Source: Spongiicolonus versatilis (GTDB lineage: Bacteria > Pseudomonadota > Gammaproteobacteria > Arenicellales > Spongiicolonaceae). From it: a stretch of 7,123 nt of DNA. Location: NCBI GenBank assembly GCA_028286165.1, contig JAPYMU010000206.1, forward strand, positions 1 through 7,123, read 5' to 3'. Position 1 is the first letter of the stretch, and each line of letters begins with the position of its first letter. The notes under the pieces were generated by a model. That model worked only from the letters and a program-made list of their open reading frames with translations. It was not told the DNA's origin and ran no database searches. This document shows, piece by piece, positions 1 through 5,844 of the stretch. Both the position numbers and the translations under genes were made by a program.

Positions 1-563
1 TCCACCTTCTCAACCACCACATCCTCCACCGGCACATCCCGGTACGGGCCGTTGCTGCCGGTTTTGACTTTGGCGATGGCGTTGACGGCGTCCATTCCCT
101 TCACCACTTTGGCGAACACGGCGTAGCCCCAGCCCTGCTGGTTTTTCGCCTGGTAGTCCAGAAAAGCGTTGTCCGCCAGGTTGATGAAAAACTGCGAGGT
201 GGCCGAGTGGGGGTCGCCGGTGCGGGCCATGGACAGGGTGCCGGTGAGGTTTTTCAGGCCGTTGTCGGCTTCGTTTTGGATGGGGGCGCGGGTTTGTTTT
301 TGTTTCATGCCGGGGGTGAAGCCGCCGCCCTGGATGACGAAGCCGGGAATCACGCGGTGGAAAATTGTGCCGTCGTAAAAGCCGGCGTCCACATATGCGA
401 GAAAATTCGCCGCTGTCTGCGGCGCCTGGCCGGGAAACACTTCAATGTCGATCACGCCGGCGCTGGTGGTCATGCGCACCAGCGGGTTGGCCGCGTTGGC
501 GGTGCTGTTTGTCATGTGTAACGCTCCCATAATGAGGATGGCAAAGAGGATTTTGTTTTTCAT
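1..563 (-). CDS. ppiA: Periplasmic peptidyl-prolyl cis-trans isomerase (cyclophilin, PpiA type), 3' end cut by window
   Basis: Cyclophilin that interconverts cis and trans peptide bonds before proline, assisting folding of exported proteins in the periplasm. Reading down from the ATG at 563 the frame is open to base 1, giving 187 residues against about 190 for E. coli PpiA, so only a few C-terminal residues are missing. Residues 1-25 form a signal peptide: a basic MKNK start, a hydrophobic stretch, then an ANAA-like cleavage site. The mature part shows the cyclophilin core FHRVIPGF (68-75, catalytic Arg70), IQGGGF (77-82), NEADNGL, and ATSQFFINLADNAFLD, all close to E. coli PpiA. The start is supported by GGAGG five bases upstream. 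A second ATG at 515 would give a cytoplasmic form, but it lacks a ribosome site and would drop the signal peptide. The gene lies 17 bases after the EVE gene and is probably last or near-last in the leftward operon. Family assignment is firm; ppiA over ppiB rests on the signal peptide. Confidence 0.93.
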   Translation of the reverse strand, partial: MKNKILFAILIMGALHMTNSTANAANPLVRMTTSAGVIDIEVFPGQAPQTAANFLAYVDAGFYDGTIFHRVIPGFVIQGGGFTPGMKQKQTRAPIQNEADNGLKNLTGTLSMARTGDPHSATSQFFINLADNAFLDYQAKNQQGWGYAVFAKVVKGMDAVNAIAKVKTGSNGPYRDVPVEDVVVEKV

Positions 564-580
564 TGCGGCCTCCGCCACAG

Positions 581-1045
<465 letters not shown>

Positions 1046-1055
1046 GCCCCCGCCC

Positions 1056-1847
1056 TCACCGCCCGAAACCCGGCCCGCACAGCACGCGCTCAATGCCGCC
1101 GCTGCGCCCGTCCGCCGGGTCCGCTTTAATCAGCACGCCGCACATGGTCGCCGCGCCGGAGGCCACCTCCATGCGCTCCGGCAGGCCGCGCAAAAAACGT
1201 TTCAGCACTTTGCCGGTGTCCATGCCGATGACTGAGTCGTAGTTGCCGGTCATGCCGACATCGGTGATGTAGGCCGCGCCGCCGGGCAGCACGCGCTCGT
1301 CAGCGGTGGGGATGTGGGTGTGGGTGCCCACCACCGCCGCCACCCGCCCGTCCAGGTGCCAGCCCATGGCCTGTTTCTCGCTGCTGGCCTCGGCGTGGAA
1401 GTCCACCAGCACCACCTCGGCGCGGCCGTGCAACTCTTCAAGCAGCGCGTCCACGGCGTGGAACGGATTGTCCAGGGACGGCGGCATGAACACCTGCCCC
1501 ATCAAATTAACCACCGCCACCCGCGCCCCGCCGGCCTCGGTGATGCAGAAGCCGCGGCCCGGCGTCACCGCCGGGAAATTCAGCGGGCGCAGAATCTTCG
1601 GCTCGCGGTCGATGAACTCCAGCACCTCGCGCTTGTCCCACACATGGTTGCCGGTGGTCAGCACCGCGGCGCCGAGGTTGAACAACTCGGCGGCCACCTC
1701 GCGGGTCAGGCCGAAGCCGCCGGCCGAATTCTCGGCGTTGACCACCACCAGGTCGACGCCGCGCCCGGACACCAGTTGCGGCAGGTAGCGCGCCACCGCG
1801 CGCCGCCCGCTCTTGCCCACCACATCGCCGATAAAAAGAATGTTCAC
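1056..1847 (-). CDS. TIGR00282-family metallophosphoesterase (YmdB-like cyclic nucleotide phosphodiesterase)
   Basis: A 263-residue cytoplasmic two-metal phosphoesterase of the family of Bacillus subtilis YmdB and Deinococcus DR1281, which hydrolyse 2',3'- or 3',5'-cyclic nucleotides. The metal-binding set is complete: GDVVG (Asp8), NAEN (Glu39, Asn40), GNHVWD (Asn67, His68), DFHAEASSEK (His151) and GTHTHIPTAD (His176, His178). The tail carries the expected VGMTGxxDSVIGMD segment. The GTG at 1847 is chosen because it sets family numbering exactly (Asp8 and Glu39 as in YmdB); the frame is open to 2057, but that part is antisense-like low-quality sequence overlapping fau. The fau stop (1852-1854) ends four bases before the GTG, suggesting coupled translation; the ribosome site is weak. 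As I recall, TIGR00282 genes next to a cyclo-ligase gene are commoner in alphaproteobacteria than gammaproteobacteria. The physiological substrate is unknown. Confidence 0.93.
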   Translation of the reverse strand: MNILFIGDVVGKSGRRAVARYLPQLVSGRGVDLVVVNAENSAGGFGLTREVAAELFNLGAAVLTTGNHVWDKREVLEFIDREPKILRPLNFPAVTPGRGFCITEAGGARVAVVNLMGQVFMPPSLDNPFHAVDALLEELHGRAEVVLVDFHAEASSEKQAMGWHLDGRVAAVVGTHTHIPTADERVLPGGAAYITDVGMTGNYDSVIGMDTGKVLKRFLRGLPERMEVASGAATMCGVLIKADPADGRSGGIERVLCGPGFGR

Positions 1848-1851
1848 GCCA

Positions 1852-2451
1852 TCACCGCCGCCGGTAGCAGGCGCGGTCGGTGACCACCGCATCCAGCGGA
1901 ATGTCCCACGGGTCGCCTTTGATTTTGTCCACTTTCTGAAAGTCGTGGGCAACGCCCACCAAAACCGGGCGGCGGTAACGGCGGCGGTGGCGCAGGTAGT
2001 GCAAACTGCCGTCGTAAAACCCGCCGCCCATGCCGACGCGCCCGCCGTCCTCGTCAAACGCCACCAGCGGAACCAGAATTAAATCCAACTCCGCCGGCCG
2101 CAGCATGCGCCCGGCCGGCACCCGCGGCTCGGCAATGCCGAAAGCATTAACCGTCCACCGCCGGGCTTCAGCATCGGCAAAGAACACCAGCCGCCGGCGC
2201 GCCGGGTACAGCACCGGCAAATAGCAGCGCCGCCCCCATGAAGCGGCCAACTCGCGCGCCGGGCGCGGGTCGATTTCACCGTCGGCGGCGGCGTAAAAAG
2301 CAATGCGGCGGGCGCTGCGAAACGCGCGCAGGGTGCACAGCCGCGCCGCCAGACCGTACGCCGCCGCGCGCTGCTCCTGTTTGCCCAGCGCGGCGCGGCG
2401 GCGGCGCATGGTTTTGCGCAGCGCGCGTTTTTCTTCGGATGTTTTTGTCAT
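1852..2451 (-). CDS. fau: 5-formyltetrahydrofolate cyclo-ligase (YgfA/Fau)
   Basis: Cytoplasmic enzyme that uses ATP to convert 5-formyltetrahydrofolate to 5,10-methenyltetrahydrofolate, returning the storage form of folate to one-carbon metabolism. The 199-residue protein has the basic N-terminal helix (KRALRKTMRRRRAAL), the AFYAAADGEIDPRP strand-loop, the LPVLYPARRRLVFF strand, the FGIAEP motif, DLILVPLVAFDEDGGRVGMGGGFYD (nucleotide-binding GMGGGFYD at 140-147) and a conserved end, DIPLDAVVTD. The ATG at 2451 is chosen from homologue length. The frame stays open to 2715, but that stretch is the 6S RNA gene. No convincing Shine-Dalgarno sequence precedes the ATG; the leader is T-rich then C-rich. 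The gene follows ssrS directly, as in E. coli where ssrS and ygfA share a transcript, so readthrough from the 6S promoter is the likely source of its mRNA. The downstream YmdB-like gene begins four bases after the stop. Confidence 0.94.
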   Translation of the reverse strand: MTKTSEEKRALRKTMRRRRAALGKQEQRAAAYGLAARLCTLRAFRSARRIAFYAAADGEIDPRPARELAASWGRRCYLPVLYPARRRLVFFADAEARRWTVNAFGIAEPRVPAGRMLRPAELDLILVPLVAFDEDGGRVGMGGGFYDGSLHYLRHRRRYRRPVLVGVAHDFQKVDKIKGDPWDIPLDAVVTDRACYRRR

Positions 2452-2485
2452 CGGTGAGGGCGGGCAAAAAACAACAGGGAAGAAT

Positions 2486-2505
2486 AAAAAAGCGGCGTTA
2501 CCCGC
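2486..2505 (-). terminator. Candidate partial terminator at the 3' end of 6S RNA
   Basis: Read on the minus strand, GCGG-gtaacg-CCGC forms a 4-bp stem with a 6-base loop, directly followed by six Ts (2491-2486). The same GC bases also belong to the closing stem of 6S RNA, so the U tract would follow either a short local hairpin or the long 6S stem. It could end 6S transcription while allowing some readthrough into fau. The short local stem makes this tentative. Confidence 0.4.
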
Positions 2506-2698
2506 AAGTGCCGTGCCTCCGCGGTTTCCTTGAACCAAAGGCTCAAGTTGGGGGCCTGTGGAGCGCCTCAGGCTTTCCGCTTGCGGCCGGTTAAAACAAA
2601 CCGCCGCGGACTTGCACAACAGCGCCCCATGCCGGCCCCCGTGTCGTGTTACAGGTTCTAAGGGTCGGCGCGGTGCCTCGAACACCGCAGGCAACGCC
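2490..2698 (-). ncRNA. ssrS: 6S RNA (SsrS), regulator of RNA polymerase
   Basis: 6S RNA folds into a long hairpin with a central bubble that mimics an open promoter and sequesters sigma70-RNA polymerase in stationary phase. On the minus strand the region between zapA and fau shows its hallmarks. The ends pair: GGCGTT at 2698-2693 with AACGCC at 2499-2494, extended by GCCTGCGGTG against the facing CACTTGCGGGT. The 5' half carries GTTCG then CCCTTAGAACC, and the 3' half carries GCGGAAAGCCTGAGGCG and the stem TTGAGCCTTTGGTTCAAGG, closely like the 6S element CCTTGAACC..GGTTCAAGG of E. coli and Pseudomonas. Position between zapA and ygfA is the classic location. The core is about 205 bases against 184 in E. 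coli, so slightly long. Exact ends are inferred from the terminal stem. I see no strong -10 just upstream, so the transcript may begin inside zapA and be processed. No database search was possible. Confidence 0.9.
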
Positions 2699-2717
2699 AA
2701 TCGGTCAGCGCCCACTC

Positions 2718-3023
2718 TCAGTAAGCGCCTGGTTCTTCGTGCTCCGCCAGGGCGGCGTCAACGGCGTCGGTCAATTCCCTGACCCGCTCGTGCTGCGCGC
2801 CGCCGGCGGAGGCCGGGTTGTTCTTGTGCTGCAAAAGTTCGTGGCACACGTTCAGCGCCGCCATGATGGCACAGCGCTCGGTGCCGGTGGCGGCGCCGCC
2901 GCGGCGGACATCGCACATTCTGCGGTCCAGATCCTTCGCCGCCGCCAGCAATTCTTCCTCCTCCTCGTCGCTGCAGGAGAAAAGAAAATCCTTGCCCATG
3001 ATTTTCACCGTCACCCGGCCCAT
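2718..3023 (-). CDS. zapA: Cell division protein ZapA
   Basis: ZapA is a small cytoplasmic protein that binds FtsZ and bundles its protofilaments, stabilising the Z-ring at mid-cell. The 101-residue product has the ZapA fold in order: an N-terminal beta segment VTVKIMGKDFLFSCSDEEEEELLAAAKDLDRRMCDVR, then a helical part beginning GTERCAIMAALNVCHELL and a charged C-terminal coiled-coil helix (VRELTDAVDAALAEHEE). Length matches the family (about 100-109). The ATG at 3023 lies inside the 3' end of the upstream coiled-coil gene (stop at 3011-3013), a 13-base overlap that suggests coupled translation; GGTGA a few bases upstream is a modest ribosome site. The 6S RNA gene begins about 20 bases after the stop, and the ssrS promoter probably lies within the end of this gene. 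Confidence 0.93.
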   Translation of the reverse strand: MGRVTVKIMGKDFLFSCSDEEEEELLAAAKDLDRRMCDVRRGGAATGTERCAIMAALNVCHELLQHKNNPASAGGAQHERVRELTDAVDAALAEHEEPGAY

Positions 3024-3232
3024 GGCTTCACCGCCGGCGGCGCGCCGCGCAGGCGCGCCAGGGCCGACTCCAGTTGCCGGCGCGCGGCGCGGGTTTTTTC
3101 CGCGCGCTCGGCATGCTCGCGGGAAAGTTTCTGGTAACTTTCCCGCAGCGCCGCGTTTTCATCGCGCAGCCGCCGGCAGGCCTTGATGAGTTGGCCCACG
3201 CCATCCTCCAGTTTTTGCAGACTGTCCTCCAT
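3011..3232 (-). CDS. Small coiled-coil protein, TIGR02449 family (ZapB-like), upstream of zapA
   Basis: A 73-residue, highly charged protein predicted to be one long coiled coil: MEDSLQKLEDGVGQLIKACRRL, then DENAALRESYQKLSREHAERAEKTRAARRQLESALARL. The segment LIKACRRLRDENAALR is typical of the small TIGR02449 proteins encoded next to zapA in gammaproteobacteria. They resemble ZapB in size and coiled-coil form, and a role at the division site with ZapA is a reasonable guess but not shown here. The ATG at 3232 is chosen because the family starts just before the heptads. No Shine-Dalgarno sequence precedes it; instead a TATAAT lies seven bases upstream, so the transcript may start at or next to the ATG and be leaderless. 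The frame is open to 3283, but the longer version would run across the promoter palindrome. The gene contains two strong inverted repeats (3119-3146 and 3039-3059). Confidence 0.85.
   Translation of the reverse strand: MEDSLQKLEDGVGQLIKACRRLRDENAALRESYQKLSREHAERAEKTRAARRQLESALARLRGAPPAVKPWAG
3039..3059 (-). repeat. GC-only inverted repeat just upstream of the zapA start
   Basis: GGCGCGCC at 3039-3046 and again at 3052-3059 are separated by five bases. The octamer is self-complementary, so the two copies form a perfect 8-bp stem with a 5-base loop. On the zapA transcript the hairpin ends 15 bases before the ATG and could affect ribosome access. It may also be chance in GC-rich coding DNA. Confidence 0.5.
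3119..3146. repeat. Perfect 11-bp inverted repeat inside the coiled-coil gene
   Basis: GCGGGAAAGTT (3119-3129) and AACTTTCCCGC (3136-3146) are exact reverse complements around a 6-base loop. The whole element is coding (residues around RESYQKLSRE of the minus-strand coiled-coil protein). Neither strand has a U tract directly after the stem, so it is not a standard terminator. Role unknown. Confidence 0.85.
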
Positions 3233-3236
3233 GCCC

Positions 3237-3255
3237 GCATTATACGGTATAATGC
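3237..3255. promoter_or_regulatory. Symmetric bidirectional promoter palindrome with two divergent TATAAT boxes
   Basis: GCATTATACGGTATAATGC is a perfect palindrome of two 9-base arms around a central base. It carries a consensus -10 TATAAT on the plus strand (3248-3253) facing mrcA and another on the minus strand (3244-3239) facing the coiled-coil/zapA genes. It sits in the only AT-rich spot of the 45-base divergent gap. Usual spacing puts transcription starts near 3260 (+) and 3232 (-); the latter coincides with the ATG of the minus-strand gene. No good -35 hexamer is seen on either side. A repressor operator is an alternative or additional reading. Confidence 0.7.
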
Positions 3256-3276
3256 GCCGCCCGCGCGCACCGCCCA

Positions 3277-5844
3277 ATGCCAAAATCCCGCAAACCGATT
3301 CGCAATTTTTTTCTGCGCCTGATGCTGCTGGTGATTGGCGCCGGGGCGCTGGCCGGGCTGGCGCTGGTCGGGTTTTCCCTGTCGCTGCTGCCGTCGCTGC
3401 CGCCCATTGAGGCCGCCGACCGGATTGCCCTCAAATTGCCGCTGCGCATTTACAGCCGCGACGGCCTGCTGCTGGCCGAGTTCGGCGACGAGCGGCGCAA
3501 GCCGGTGGCCATTGGCGATGTGCCGCGCCCGCTGATTCAGGCGGTGCTGGCCGCCGAGGATGATAATTTTTACCGCCACCCCGGCATCGACCTCAGCGGC
3601 ATCGCCCGCGCGGTCATTGCAAACCTGCGCCCCGGCAGCGCCCGCCAGGGCGCCAGCACCATCACCATGCAGGTCGCGCGCAACTATTTTCTGACCCCGG
3701 AAAAAACCTACACCCGCAAGATGAAGGAAATCCTCCTCGCGTTCCGCCTCGAACAGACGCTGAGCAAGGACCAGATTCTGGAACTGTACCTGAACAAAAT
3801 TTTTCTCGGCCACCGCGCCTACGGTTTCGCCGCCGCGGCGCAGGTGTATTACGGCGAAAGCCTGGACCAATTAACTTTAGCGCAACTTGCCATGCTGGCC
3901 GCGCTGCCCAAGGCGCCGTCGCGCAACAACCCCATCACCAACCCGGAAACCGCCGAGGCGCGCCGCGATTACGTGCTGCGGCGCATGCTGCAACTGGACT
4001 ACATCACCGCCGAGCAGTACCGCGCCGCCGCGCCGCAGCCCCTCACCGCCAGTTACCACGGCGCGGTGCTCGACCTGGAGGCGCCATATGTGTCGGAAAT
4101 GGCGCGCCGCCACATGGTGGAAAACTACGGCGCCAGCGTTTACGAAAAAGGCTACAACGTCTACACCACGGTCAGCGCCCGCCTGCAACTGGCCGCGCGC
4201 CGCGCGCTGCGCAAGGGGCTGCGCGACTACGACCGCCGCCACGGCTACCGCGGCCCGGCCGGGCGCATTGACCTGGCGCAAACCACCGAGGCTGAGCGCC
4301 GCCGCCTGCTGCAGGAGCACCCGGCGCCGGCCAACCTGCGCGCCGCGCTGGTCACCGAGGTTGGCGAGCGCAGCGCGGACATTTTTCTCGCCGACGGCGG
4401 CGAAGCAAGGATTCCGTGGCGTGGCCTGGCCTGGGCGCGCGCATATGTGGACACCGAAACCCTGGGGCCCAAACTTAAGCGCGCCGCCGACGTGGTCGCC
4501 GCCGGCGACGTCATTCTGGTGCGCCGCAGCGGCAACCGGCCGTGGGAACTGGCGCAGCCGCCGGCCATCAACGGCGCCCTGGTTTCCATTGACACCGACG
4601 ACGGCGCCATCAAGGCGGTGGTGGGCGGCTACGATTTTTACCAAACCAAATTCAACCGCGCGCTGCAGGCCGAGCGCCAGCCCGGCTCCAACATCAAGCC
4701 GTTCATCTACTCGGCGGCGCTGGAAAAAAACTTCACCGCCGCCACCCCGGTCAGCGGCGGGCCCATCGTGGCCGAGGACGAAAGCATCGGCAACATCTGG
4801 CGCCCGGAAAATTACACCGGCAGATTTTTCGGCCCGACGCCGCTGCGCAAGGCGCTGAGCCTGTCGATTAACCTGGTGTCGGTGCGCATCCTGCGCGCCA
4901 TCAACCCGCGCTTCGCCATTGAGCACATGGAAAAGTTCGGCTTTGACCGCGAAGACCTGCCCGGCGATTTGTCGCTGGCACTGGGCACCCCGCACTTCAC
5001 GCCGCTGGAAGTGGTCACCGCCTACGCCGTCCTGGCCAACGGCGGCCACCGCGTCACGCCCTACCTGGTCAGCCGCATTGAGGACCGCGCCGGCCGCACC
5101 GTGTACACCGCCAACCCGCCGACGGTGTGCGAGTTCTGCATCGCCGACGGTGGTTTGGAGGTTGAAAACGGTGACGGCGGCGGCGGGGACGGTGGTTTGG
5201 GCGGGTACATTGATGACTCCGACGTCGAAACTGCCGGGGGCGGGGCCGAAACCGATGGTTATGACTTTGCAATTGATGGCGGCGGCTTCCAAAGTGACGG
5301 TGACGGCGCCGAAACCGCCGCCCGGCAGCGCAAACTTGCGCCGCGCGTGCTCAGTGCGGAGAACGCATTCCTCATGAACAGCCTGCTGCGCCAGGTGGTG
5401 CAAAGCGGCACCGGGCAGCGCGCCAAATCCCTCGGCCGCCGCGACCTGGCCGGCAAAACCGGCACCACCAACAACTTTCACGACGCCTGGTTCTCCGGCT
5501 TCACCCGCGGCACCGCCGCCACCGTGTGGATGGGCTTTGACCAGGCCAGCAGCCTGGGGCGCGGCGAGGCCGGCTCGCGGGTGGCGCTGCCGGCGTGGAT
5601 TGACTACATGCGCGCCGCGCTGCGCGGCGAGCCGCAAACCGAGTTGCGGCCGCCGGACAACATCACCGCCGCCTGGGTGGACCAGGACAGCGGCGCCGCG
5701 GCGGTCGAAAACGCGCCCAACGGTTATCTGGAATATTTCATCGCCGGCACCGAGCCGGGCGGCGCGGGCGGCGGCGGCGGCGAGGGTGAGGCCGGCGCGC
5801 CCAGCGTGCCAACGGCGCCGCTGGACACCGAAGGGCTGTTCTGA
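3277..5844 (+). CDS. mrcA: Penicillin-binding protein 1A, bifunctional peptidoglycan glycosyltransferase/DD-transpeptidase
   Basis: Class A PBP that polymerises lipid II glycan strands and cross-links their peptides at the periplasmic face of the inner membrane. The 855 residues (E. coli PBP1a 850) run: short basic cytoplasmic tail, one membrane anchor (about 11-37), GT51 glycosyltransferase with EDDNFYRHPG (catalytic Glu94) and QGASTITMQ (124-132), an OB-like insert domain (about 315-430), and transpeptidase with SNIK (nucleophile Ser471, Lys474), SIN (530-532) and KTGT (Lys727). The C-terminus EYFIAGTEP...LF resembles E. coli. CEFC (618-621) matches the CxxC of E. coli PBP1a and is followed by an unusual Gly/Asp-rich insert. 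The ATG at 3277 gives the expected tail; no Shine-Dalgarno sequence precedes it, and the likely promoter is the palindrome at 3237-3255. The stop shares its A with the ATG of the SbmA-like gene. Here the gene lies divergent from the zapA cluster rather than beside the pilM-type genes where mrcA often sits. Confidence 0.95.
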   Translation: MPKSRKPIRNFFLRLMLLVIGAGALAGLALVGFSLSLLPSLPPIEAADRIALKLPLRIYSRDGLLLAEFGDERRKPVAIGDVPRPLIQAVLAAEDDNFYRHPGIDLSGIARAVIANLRPGSARQGASTITMQVARNYFLTPEKTYTRKMKEILLAFRLEQTLSKDQILELYLNKIFLGHRAYGFAAAAQVYYGESLDQLTLAQLAMLAALPKAPSRNNPITNPETAEARRDYVLRRMLQLDYITAEQYRAAAPQPLTASYHGAVLDLEAPYVSEMARRHMVENYGASVYEKGYNVYTTVSARLQLAARRALRKGLRDYDRRHGYRGPAGRIDLAQTTEAERRRLLQEHPAPANLRAALVTEVGERSADIFLADGGEARIPWRGLAWARAYVDTETLGPKLKRAADVVAAGDVILVRRSGNRPWELAQPPAINGALVSIDTDDGAIKAVVGGYDFYQTKFNRALQAERQPGSNIKPFIYSAALEKNFTAATPVSGGPIVAEDESIGNIWRPENYTGRFFGPTPLRKALSLSINLVSVRILRAINPRFAIEHMEKFGFDREDLPGDLSLALGTPHFTPLEVVTAYAVLANGGHRVTPYLVSRIEDRAGRTVYTANPPTVCEFCIADGGLEVENGDGGGGDGGLGGYIDDSDVETAGGGAETDGYDFAIDGGGFQSDGDGAETAARQRKLAPRVLSAENAFLMNSLLRQVVQSGTGQRAKSLGRRDLAGKTGTTNNFHDAWFSGFTRGTAATVWMGFDQASSLGRGEAGSRVALPAWIDYMRAALRGEPQTELRPPDNITAAWVDQDSGAAAVENAPNGYLEYFIAGTEPGGAGGGGGEGEAGAPSVPTAPLDTEGLF
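5146..5320 (+). repeat. Gly/Asp-rich low-complexity insert within mrcA, with internal direct repeats
   Basis: Residues about 624-681 of PBP1A, between the CxxC pair and the KTG-bearing part of the transpeptidase, are dominated by Gly, Asp and Glu with almost no Lys or Arg. GACGGTGGTTTGG occurs at 5146-5158 and again at 5188-5200, 42 bases apart and in frame; GCCGAAACCG occurs at 5245-5254 and 5308-5317. Codon use shifts here (GGT, GAT, GTT and TTG, where the rest of the gene prefers GGC, GAC and CTG). This suggests recent slippage or duplication in a variable surface loop. Confidence 0.75.

Noticed and set aside
169..521. Two short plus-strand frames in the first 500 bases.
   Set aside because: They lie antisense to the cyclophilin gene, whose minus-strand frame is open to the window edge and matches PpiA along its length.
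1314..1883. Long plus-strand frame (189 codons) opposite the metallophosphoesterase.
   Set aside because: His/Ala/Arg-rich shadow of a strongly supported minus-strand gene; no motif seen.
2452..2715. N-terminal extension of the fau frame up to 2715.
   Set aside because: This DNA is the 6S RNA gene; the extension does not resemble any cyclo-ligase and the ATG at 2451 gives normal length.
3215..3220. TTGCAG as a -35 element for the plus-strand TATAAT at 3248.
   Set aside because: The spacer would be 27 bases, far outside the usual 16-18.
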